Shown: positions 58,501-64,000 of the stretch, piece by piece | Position numbering within the stretch: position 1 is the first letter of the stretch | How the letters are laid out: every line of letters starts with the position of its first letter | Assembly (NCBI GenBank): GCA_045587665.1 | Contig: JAZNCT010000065.1 | Span: 1-64,000, forward strand | Length of the DNA stretch: 64,000 nt | Source: SIG710 sp045587665 | Lineage (GTDB): Bacteria; Bacillota; Clostridia; Oscillospirales; CAG-272 | Reading direction: 5' to 3' | Position numbers and translations under genes: made by a program | The notes under the pieces: generated by a model | What the model was told of the DNA's origin: nothing | Databases searched by the model: none | Seen by the model: the letters and a program-made list of their open reading frames with translations, nothing else

Positions 58501-58847
58501 ACGGATTGGCACTGGTTGGGGAGTATGGTCCCGAGCTCGTATATTTTGGCGGCGGTGAGGTGGTTTATAACGCAATGAAAACAGAGCGGATGCTAAAGAA
58601 ATTCCAGGCATGGCAGGATGCTCCGAGCCTTTTAGAGCGGGTTCAGGCATCGCCGCTCGTTATAAACAATACTTTGAGCGGACCGAGTGGCGGAAAATAC
58701 GAGATCGCTATCGCCCCTGTTTTCCATATCACAGAAGGTGAAAATTCTTCCGAGAAAATGGAAGAATACAGTAATATTGTTGCAGATAAGGTTCTTGATC
58801 GCTTGAACGAGATCGGAATAGATGGAAAGAGAGGGGCATTTACATGA
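55569..58847 (+). CDS. Tail tape measure protein
   Basis: A 1092-residue protein, the longest gene here. It has long coiled coils (about 20-160 and 460-760), a central hydrophobic stretch (about 405-455, AGTVAFGGLTAAIVACTTAA) and a C-terminal globular end (GLALVGEYGPELVYFGGGEV), the usual tape measure layout. The start is TTG (MATTYDISFKL) after GAGG. Its length sets the tail length, and it helps DNA entry. Confidence 0.92.
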   Translation: MATTYDISFKLQAGLAASFGGTFEKAQKKLMETQKEIQALGKVQGNISAYQKQQAAIERCRQSQEKYKTQIENVKKELQALIGKEGEHAAGTSQLSNKIIDLKEKYEKVRLEEERRCETLKKLDDSLKGSGINTENLSGESQRLGEELKDLRSEQDKAAEAAEKYRNKSVSAFTAAGEALAASGILRTLKEGYDLMAGITTGAASYADEIGTVSVQYSIAAEDLQAFYYAAELVDVSAETLTSTMSRNIRAMNSARDGTESYVEAYEKLGIKVTDADGQLRDSETVYWEVIDALGEMENETERDAVAIELLGRSAQQVNTLVAAGSGVIKGYAAEAKRAGYVMNNETLQACMALDDEIQRQNSNLMALKNTIGAQLAPEYTKLKQLENEALVALTAFADEHPELVKGITAGTVAFGGLTAAIVACTTAAKLLGSVSGIGTILAVAGGAGALVGVLAAMTSATEDQNDAYAELTATSRKQAKEIDALKAEYAELVNAGKKNTHEAWQLEKQIKSLSEEYESSKQTAQAHREELESIITTLQNSREEYENTINSIDSEYESSIALVTKLGELSGGSQMVAQNQALIVPIIDELNERYEGLGLAIDFTTGKINMGSDQLKQIAKEQAAVLKQQADMKAYADALSNSAKAENAYKEACKELKALEEEYWKAYRAFNAEPSGNAIEKFFLSFTKDYGAEAQMNAAKQSLIEQGKIVVDLREKYEELADSVEYYEKVLGFTTDAIESETDALGDYQSAVAYAVNAVQSDLEALAEKYKEAYNAAYESITGQYDLWDNAAEVVPKSIADINNALATQAAYWSDYNKDMASLTERGENIDGLAEVIASFADGSADSVNAIAGMVDASDEDLKAMVENFKEMQEQEEAAAKAIRENALTELDEIELQMITSIENLDLSMEAEKAARNTMEAYLKGLEEGCEDITKLLSDLPVLSAMRNNPFIAPYERNRSELYPIEAYASGTENAAHGLALVGEYGPELVYFGGGEVVYNAMKTERMLKKFQAWQDAPSLLERVQASPLVINNTLSGPSGGKYEIAIAPVFHITEGENSSEKMEEYSNIVADKVLDRLNEIGIDGKRGAFT

Positions 58848-59050
58848 CATACACAACAGCACAGGGCGATATGTGGGACAGCATCGCCCATAAAACCCTT
58901 GGAGATGTCGGGCGCACGGACAAGCTGATGCTTGCAAACCAGGAGCACCTCGGTACACATATATTTCCTTCGGGAGTAGTGCTTACTATCCCTTCTATCA
59001 CCGAGTCGCTCTCCGACAGTTTGCCGCCGTGGAAGAGGGTGAGCGGATGA
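58844..59050 (+). CDS. Tail protein X-like (LysM fold)
   Basis: A 68-residue protein (MTYTTAQGDMWDSIAHKTLG) with the LysM-like TTxxGDMWDxIA and ANxxH...FPSGVVLTIP pattern of P2 gpX. It overlaps the tape measure and hub genes by ATGA. It probably helps baseplate hub assembly. Confidence 0.82.
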   Translation: MTYTTAQGDMWDSIAHKTLGDVGRTDKLMLANQEHLGTHIFPSGVVLTIPSITESLSDSLPPWKRVSG

Positions 59051-60366
59051 GCCGCAAGGATCTTGCAAGACGAGCCGATATGTCGGTCTTTATCGCAAAT
59101 GTCGATGTCACATCATCCGTTAAAAATCATCTGATATCTCTCACTTACACCGATAATGAGGACGAAGCAGACGATCTGCAATTGAAGCTTGCAGATCGCG
59201 ACTGCCTTTGGCTCGAAAAATGGTTTAATACCGTAGTTGATGCCGCTGCGAGTGTTCCGAGAGAAAACGACGGCGAAGAGGATAAGGAAGAAACGACTGT
59301 AGCATACAAGGTCACCGCCGCCAACGGGGCCGGTGCCTATCTTCGCCCGGATAGCTCGTATACACTGCTTAACGGCATGACTATTCCTTATGGCACGGTC
59401 GTCGAGGTCAAAAGCATTTCGGGTGGCTGGGCAAATATCGAATACGGTAACGGTATCAGCTGTTATATTAAGTCATCTTATATCACTGCCTTTACAGCAT
59501 CCTCTGCAGACAGCGGAGAACCCGTTTCAAAGGGTCTCGACATAAGCGCATCCGTAGTTCTTCAGAACGAAAAAAGCGACGGCAAGGACAAAGCCATAGA
59601 TTGCGGAAGCTTTGAGCTTGATAGCATTGATTTCGACGGCCCTCCGGCTACAGTCAATATCAAATGCACATCGCTGTCCTTCAGAAAGAGTATTCGCCAA
59701 ACAAAATCGAACAGGTCGTGGGAGAGCTACTATCTATCGGGTATTCTTGCGGAAATAGCAGGCAAAAGCGGCATGGCGTATATGTATCTCTCAGCACACG
59801 ATCCTTTTTACAGTCGCAAGGATCAGATCGACACAAGCGATATTGCCTTTTTGACACAACTCGCTCATGACAACGGCTCTGCGATAAAGGTAAGCGGTAA
59901 CATTGTCATAATCTACGACAGCAGCGGTTGCGGTGAAAGCATAAAGACTATAACTCGCGGTGACGGCACGTATCTCAAATGGAAGCTCGGCAGTGGCGAA
60001 GCTGATACCAAATATCATAAATGTCGTGTTTCATATACCGATCCCGAAACAGGAAGGGTGATCGAAGGTACTGCCAAGAGCACCGAAAAGACAAATGACG
60101 GCAAAAATGAGCAGATCCTTGAAATAAAAGCAAAGGTTTCAAGTGCCGAGCAAGCATCGGCGCTTGCCAAAAAGAAATTGCAAATGGCAAATCGTTTTGA
60201 AAACACGGCATCCTTTACCGTGCCGGGAGATCCTTTTCTCCTTGCGGGATGCGTTGTAACCCTCAAAAAATGGGGGGCATGGAGCGGTGATTATGTGATA
60301 TATCAAGCCAAGCACTCGGTATCAAGAAGCGGATATACCACGCAAATAAGCCTTAGAAAGAAATAG
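59047..60366 (+). CDS. Baseplate hub protein, gpD-like, with inserted SH3-like domain
   Basis: A 439-residue late-control gpD-type hub. The N-terminal VDVTSSVKNHLISLTYTDNE and LSFRKSIRQTKSNRSWE segments are gpD-like. Between them, at about residues 86-150, sits an SH3b-type domain (GAYLRPDSSYTLLNGMTIPY then GGWANIEYGNGISCYI), which typical gpD proteins lack. Start at 59047 by ATGA overlap with gpX. It forms the central hub on which the spike sits. Confidence 0.8.
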   Translation: MSRKDLARRADMSVFIANVDVTSSVKNHLISLTYTDNEDEADDLQLKLADRDCLWLEKWFNTVVDAAASVPRENDGEEDKEETTVAYKVTAANGAGAYLRPDSSYTLLNGMTIPYGTVVEVKSISGGWANIEYGNGISCYIKSSYITAFTASSADSGEPVSKGLDISASVVLQNEKSDGKDKAIDCGSFELDSIDFDGPPATVNIKCTSLSFRKSIRQTKSNRSWESYYLSGILAEIAGKSGMAYMYLSAHDPFYSRKDQIDTSDIAFLTQLAHDNGSAIKVSGNIVIIYDSSGCGESIKTITRGDGTYLKWKLGSGEADTKYHKCRVSYTDPETGRVIEGTAKSTEKTNDGKNEQILEIKAKVSSAEQASALAKKKLQMANRFENTASFTVPGDPFLLAGCVVTLKKWGAWSGDYVIYQAKHSVSRSGYTTQISLRKK

Positions 60367-60374
60367 GAGGTACT

Positions 60375-60671
60375 ATGCAGGAAAATCTAATACAGAACAT
60401 GGTCAGAATAGGCATTGTAACGGCGGTAGATAAGCCCAAAAGACGCGCAAGGGTTCATTTTCCGGATTTAAATATCGTTTCTGATTTTCTCTATGTGCTG
60501 AGATCCCCTCCGTTTATTCCCGATAAGGATGAAAAACAGCAGACCGAGACCGCCGAAACGCATACTCACGATCTTGTCATAAAGCCGTGGCTTCCTTCGG
60601 TCAATGATAAGGTGCTGTGCCTATACATCCCCTGTGAGGGCGGAGACGGCTTTATATTGGGGGCGATCTGA
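60375..60671 (+). CDS. Baseplate assembly protein V-like (spike OB domain)
   Basis: A 98-residue protein starting MQENLIQNMVRIGIVTAVDK. The OB-like pattern RARVHFPDLNIVSDFLYVL and WLPSVNDKVLCLYIPCEGGD fits gpV. It is shorter than P2 gpV and lacks the C-terminal needle, so the spike tip may be elsewhere. AGGAGG precedes the ATG. Confidence 0.72.
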   Translation: MQENLIQNMVRIGIVTAVDKPKRRARVHFPDLNIVSDFLYVLRSPPFIPDKDEKQQTETAETHTHDLVIKPWLPSVNDKVLCLYIPCEGGDGFILGAI

Positions 60672-61072
60672 TGCAAATAGGAAGCTTGGGAGATGTTATT
60701 TTTAAAGTTTCCGAAGAGGAGATCAAAACGCTCAGAGACGCGCAGTGGAGCGGTAAAGGCGGTTGGCAACAGCATAAACGGCACATGAAAATGCCTCTGC
60801 TCGAATTCACGGGAACGGAGCTTGACAGCTTTAAGTTCAACATCCGCATCTCGGCATATCTCGGCACGAGAGATGTGATGAGTGAAATTGCGCAGCTTCT
60901 CAAATACGAAAGAGAGGGAAACGTTTTGCTTCTCACTTTGGGCGAAAAGAAATACGGCAGATATCGCTGGGTGATAGCATCTCACACTATCAAAATGAAT
61001 TATTTTGACAGTGAAGGTAATCTTACCGATGCCGATCTTTCTATCACCTTAACAGAATATCCCAGAACATAG
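60671..61072 (+). CDS. Tail protein U-like
   Basis: A 133-residue protein with MQIGSLGDVIFKVSEEEIKT and the central GWQQHKRHMKMPLLEFTGTE, characteristic of P2 gpU family proteins. Its start overlaps the gpV stop (TGATG). It acts in tail completion or baseplate assembly. Confidence 0.82.
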   Translation: MQIGSLGDVIFKVSEEEIKTLRDAQWSGKGGWQQHKRHMKMPLLEFTGTELDSFKFNIRISAYLGTRDVMSEIAQLLKYEREGNVLLLTLGEKKYGRYRWVIASHTIKMNYFDSEGNLTDADLSITLTEYPRT

Positions 61073-61082
61073 GAGGTAAGCC

Positions 61083-61397
61083 GTGCAAACGATCACTATA
61101 ACGGCAATGACGCCGCAAAAATTTGATTTTATAGAAAACAGCAAGCTCAGGTCCGTGGCGCAGAATATAGCCTTGATCTGTTCAACGAAAAAAGGAACGG
61201 TTCCTTTTTACAGAGAATTCGGAATTCCTATGGCGTTTATAGACAAGCCGTCAAGTATTGCCAGAACTTTGATGATAGCCGAGATAACCGAGGCCGTTGA
61301 GCACTTTGAAACACGAGCCGAAATCAAAAACATCACATTTTATCAAGAAGGAGAAAAATGTTATCCCAAACTGGAGGTTGAGCTGATAGATGAATAG
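61083..61397 (+). CDS. Baseplate wedge protein W-like (gp25 family)
   Basis: A 104-residue protein. GTVPFYREFGIPMAFIDKPS is the gp25/gpW hallmark (EFG motif at its centre). It starts with GTG after GGAGG and overlaps the gpJ gene by 8 bases. It is the small wedge part that triggers sheath assembly. Confidence 0.8.
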   Translation: MQTITITAMTPQKFDFIENSKLRSVAQNIALICSTKKGTVPFYREFGIPMAFIDKPSSIARTLMIAEITEAVEHFETRAEIKNITFYQEGEKCYPKLEVELIDE

Positions 61398-62520
61398 TTA
61401 TATGTTTGCGAGCACAGACGGCGCCGAGCTGTTGTCGGCTCTTGTGGCAAGCTATGAAAAGCTGACAGGGAGGACGCTTCTTCCCGCAGATCCCGACCGC
61501 ATATTTATTTCATGGGTTGCGGCTATAATTTGCGAAGAGAGGGTGCGTCAGAACTACATAGGAAATCAGAATATCCCAAGTCGCTCCGGCGGTGCGGATC
61601 TTGATGCTCTCGGAGAGTGGATATATTCTTTTCGCCGTCCGAGTGCCACTGCCGCAAGATGCACGGTGCAATTCAATATATCCGAGCCGCAGGAAACGTC
61701 TATTCTTATTCCAAAGGGAACAAGAGTGTCGGGCGGCGGTACGCTTATTTTCAGCACTATAGAAGATAAATACATTGATATAGGTATGACGTCGGCGCAG
61801 GTGGAGGTGTGTTGTGAAGAGTCGGGAAAGATCGGAAATGATTATCTGCCCGGGCAAATAAACACCTTGATAGATGTGGATTATGTCCTTTATTATAAAT
61901 CCTGCGAAAACATCAATACCTCTTTTGGCGGATCGGATGAACCGGATGATAAAGAATATTTCTCTCTTATGAGAAGCAGTCTTGGCGCCTATTCGGTGGC
62001 AGGACCGGAGGGTGCCTATGTGCATCTTGCCAAATCCGCTTCCAATGATATAGCCGATGTAAAAGCTCTGAACGACGGTCCCGGACGTGTTGCTATATAT
62101 GCTCTTATGAAGAACGGAACACCGGCGCAAGCCGAGATGAAGGAGGCCATTATCAAAGCCTGCAGCCCGGACGACAAGCGCCCTATGACCGATTTTGTGG
62201 TGTCGAAAGACCCTGAAACAGTGGAATATGATCTGTCCTTCAAATATTTCATCCCCGGCGATGCCGAGGCCTCGGCATCGGATATCGAAAATGCGGTAAA
62301 CGCCGCAGTGAATGAATATATCTCATGGCAAAGCGCAAAAATGGGCAGAGATATAAACCCAACAGAGCTGATATATCTTGTGAAAAAAGCCGGTATAAAG
62401 CGTGTTGAAGTGGAAAGTCCTGTTTTCACCAAGTTAAATGACGGCACGGGGGGAACCGTTCCACAGGTGGCAAAGCTCGTGAATATCAATATAGCAAACG
62501 GAGGATATGAGGATGAATAA
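61390..62520 (+). CDS. Baseplate wedge protein J-like
   Basis: A 376-residue gpJ family protein. It contains ADPDRIFISWVAAIICEERV, SGGADLDALGEWIYSFRRPS and IPKGTRVSGGGTLIFSTIED, followed by GPEGAYVHLAKSA. Length and order fit the family. It forms the baseplate periphery with gpW and gpI. Confidence 0.9.
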   Translation: MNSYMFASTDGAELLSALVASYEKLTGRTLLPADPDRIFISWVAAIICEERVRQNYIGNQNIPSRSGGADLDALGEWIYSFRRPSATAARCTVQFNISEPQETSILIPKGTRVSGGGTLIFSTIEDKYIDIGMTSAQVEVCCEESGKIGNDYLPGQINTLIDVDYVLYYKSCENINTSFGGSDEPDDKEYFSLMRSSLGAYSVAGPEGAYVHLAKSASNDIADVKALNDGPGRVAIYALMKNGTPAQAEMKEAIIKACSPDDKRPMTDFVVSKDPETVEYDLSFKYFIPGDAEASASDIENAVNAAVNEYISWQSAKMGRDINPTELIYLVKKAGIKRVEVESPVFTKLNDGTGGTVPQVAKLVNINIANGGYEDE

Positions 62521-63139
62521 TTTACCGGGTGCGGATATTCTTCTTTCCTCTTTTCCGCCGTCTCTTGCGGTTGATGGGAATAAGTACACCCTCGCAAGAG
62601 TGATCGCAGAGGAACTTCAAGAGCTCCTTTCAGGCTGTGATGATCTGCGTATATACAGCCGCATGGATGAGCTTGATGAAGAATTGCTTGATATTCTTGC
62701 TTTCGATTTTGCAGTGTCTTGGTACTTATACAACGGCACTATCGCAACCAAGCGTGCGCAGATCAAATCCTGTTTTTATGTTCGCAGATATATGGGAACC
62801 AAGGCGGCCCTTGTTCAGGCCTTGTGTGACCTTTGCCCCGGCTCCTCTGTTGAAGAATGGTTTGAATACGGCGGAGATCCTTATTATTTTCGTGTTATTC
62901 TTGATGTAACTGAGCAGCGTTTGCCTATAGTCCAGCAGGATGTAGAGCGATATATAAATATTTTTAAATCACTTCGCTCGGTTCTCGAAAGCAACAATAT
63001 AGTATACAGAACCCGTGACGATGTGGGTATAAGTGACAAGGGACAGGTATTCTTTATAAATACTCCAAAAAGCTCAGAGCACAGCTCTGTAAGAGCAGGA
63101 GTATATCCCGAAAGCCTGTTGATAGAATCGCTTTATTAA
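62513..63139 (+). CDS. Tail protein I-like
   Basis: A 210-residue protein with LPGADILLSSFPPSLAVDGN, LDILAFDFAVSWYLYNGTIA then TKRAQIK, and MGTKAALVQALCDLCPGSSV, typical of P2 gpI. The start at 62513 has GGAGG at a good distance, though 62507 is also possible. It joins the fibre to the baseplate. Confidence 0.85.
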   Translation: MNNLPGADILLSSFPPSLAVDGNKYTLARVIAEELQELLSGCDDLRIYSRMDELDEELLDILAFDFAVSWYLYNGTIATKRAQIKSCFYVRRYMGTKAALVQALCDLCPGSSVEEWFEYGGDPYYFRVILDVTEQRLPIVQQDVERYINIFKSLRSVLESNNIVYRTRDDVGISDKGQVFFINTPKSSEHSSVRAGVYPESLLIESLY

Positions 63140-63149
63140 GGAGGAAGAC

Positions 63150-63458
63150 ATGGCGCTTACAAGCGAGTTTTTTAACGACATACAAAATTTTGCAAAAGAA
63201 AACATTTCCGCAGCCAGATACATAAGCGGTGAAGGGATTGGGATCTGTGAGCTGAGATCTATAGAGAAAACCGAAAACGGCACCGTTCGTGTTGAAGTTG
63301 CTATCGAAAAGAGCAACATAAAGATCACGGAAATGCAGCTTTACGGAAAAAACGGACATCTCTGGGCAAAACAAAAGCTTGATATAACAATAGGTCATTC
63401 CGAAGCGGGTATTATTTACCGTTTTGAGATCAATCTGAAGGAGGATAAATATGTATAA
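63150..63458 (+). CDS. Small distal tail protein, unknown
   Basis: A 102-residue protein (MALTSEFFNDIQNFAKENIS) with beta-rich pattern and a KITEMQLYGKNGHLWAKQKL core. It lies between gpI and the fibre and overlaps the next gene by 8 bases. AAGGAGG precedes the start. Possibly a fibre adaptor. Confidence 0.6.
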   Translation: MALTSEFFNDIQNFAKENISAARYISGEGIGICELRSIEKTENGTVRVEVAIEKSNIKITEMQLYGKNGHLWAKQKLDITIGHSEAGIIYRFEINLKEDKYV

Positions 63459-64000
63459 ACCGACCAAGTGGGAGGATCATGTGGTCGTTCCAAGAAACGA
63501 AATAATATTAGAGCATATCGAGGGCGATCGCTATAGGATCGCAAATGCAGGCGAAGTTATCAACAAAGGAACACTCCTATCTGCCGAAATTTTTAACAAG
63601 CATGAGCACGCTACTTTTGAAACGGTTGTCGCTCTTTGCTCGTTGCTTCAAAAAACTCTCCTGCACGGTGACGAGCTTAAAGCACTCGGAGAGCAGCTTT
63701 CAAAATCTCCGTTCTTCCTAACGGATGAACGTGCGGTAACTCTCGAGGATTTTGCAGAAGGCCCGTCCTTTCTGTACACCGTTGATTTTTCGGGTGCGAA
63801 TATCAGAAACAATACCGAATATATCGTAATTCCATTTATAACGGAAGTGACTCGCTCGGTAGAGACAACATCGTATTACGCAAACACTCCGCTCATTTAC
63901 GCTGAAACAAAAAGAACTACAAACATGCTGGTCAGAGTTTGGCGCCCCGATCCAGAAAGTGTGATCGACAGTTTCTCGTTTAGATTTTTAGTTGTGGGAG
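63451..64000 (+). CDS. Tail fibre N-terminal region, truncated by window end
   Basis: Opens MYKPTKWEDHVVVPRNEIIL after AAGGAGG and runs off the right edge; 183 codons are visible. The first residues and the segment ANAGEVINKGTLLSAEIFNK are typical of fibre N-termini that dock onto the baseplate. It comes directly after the gpI-like gene, as fibres do. Its missing C-terminus may resemble the fibre end at bases 1-852, but this cannot be checked here. Confidence 0.65.
   Translation, partial: MYKPTKWEDHVVVPRNEIILEHIEGDRYRIANAGEVINKGTLLSAEIFNKHEHATFETVVALCSLLQKTLLHGDELKALGEQLSKSPFFLTDERAVTLEDFAEGPSFLYTVDFSGANIRNNTEYIVIPFITEVTRSVETTSYYANTPLIYAETKRTTNMLVRVWRPDPESVIDSFSFRFLVVG

Overview
The window looks like a chromosome segment of a gut-type, low-to-mid GC Clostridia (Oscillospiraceae/Ruminococcaceae-like) bacterium. 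The evidence is consensus TTGACA-17-TATAAT promoters, strong AGGAGG ribosome binding sites, GTG and TTG starts, intrinsic terminators with long T tracts, a class II-type GalT, TepA, rubrerythrin and a BlaI/BlaR1 pair. About 21 kb of host chromosome lies between two prophages.

Layout. (1) Bases 1-2560: the distal end of a prophage that continues off the left edge. It holds a tail fibre, small membrane proteins, an LLH-type holin and an M23 endolysin, followed by terminators and a tRNA with a CAU anticodon. (2) Bases 2.7-24.4 kb: host genes. These are tepA, a perR-rubrerythrin pair, a MATE exporter, metY-metA, a GH2 glycosidase, trpS, a TagO/WecA-type transferase with a membrane-anchored protein, galT, recA-recX, a radical SAM activase, a DUF378 protein, tRNA-Glu followed by two 151-bp tandem repeats, blaI-blaR1, and aspS. 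Three gene remnants (an AraC-type tail, a metallophosphoesterase start, a frameshifted sugar isomerase) show decay around them. (3) Bases 24.5-64 kb: a large prophage running off the right edge. It has a large serine integrase, a lysogeny and cargo region (24.5-31 kb), early genes (31-41 kb), and late genes in order: terminase, a 2.3-kb accessory insertion, portal, protease/scaffold, decoration, capsid, sheath, tube, tape measure, baseplate, fibre. The head genes are lambda-like (GpA terminase, gpB portal, S14 protease with nested scaffold, gpD and gpE types). The tail is contractile and P2-like (sheath, tube, gpX, gpD, gpV, gpU, gpW, gpJ, gpI).

How the parts work together. The late operon is tightly packed, with many ATGA overlaps. 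It contains two recoding or nested-start devices: an internal scaffold start at 48991 and a T TTT TTG slippery site at 55382 in the tail chaperone. Lysogeny control probably rests on a tandem array of XRE repressors (28.6-29.7 kb) and face-to-face promoters carrying repressor-like inverted repeats.

The most interesting material is accessory. Two paralogous cassettes (26.2-26.6 and 28.2-28.6 kb) each carry a strong promoter, a structured leader that hides the Shine-Dalgarno sequence, a 25-29 residue hydrophobic peptide of the holin-like toxin type, and an antisense promoter firing back into the peptide's terminator. These look like type I toxin-antitoxin modules, and a SWIM-domain protein lies between them. 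A second accessory block splits the packaging genes (44.0-46.2 kb). It has a TnpB with an intact-looking RuvC site, a 76-residue partner ORF, two copies of the TnpB right-end/omega-RNA-like sequence, a short terminator-ended RNA gene, a 40-residue ORF, and an XRE regulator with several TGTGCACA operator-like sites. Other points of interest are an 828-residue helicase/DNA methyltransferase fusion and a folded inverted-repeat region next to a HUH-like protein and ssb.

All calls come from reading the sequence. No database search was run, so family names rest on motif recognition.
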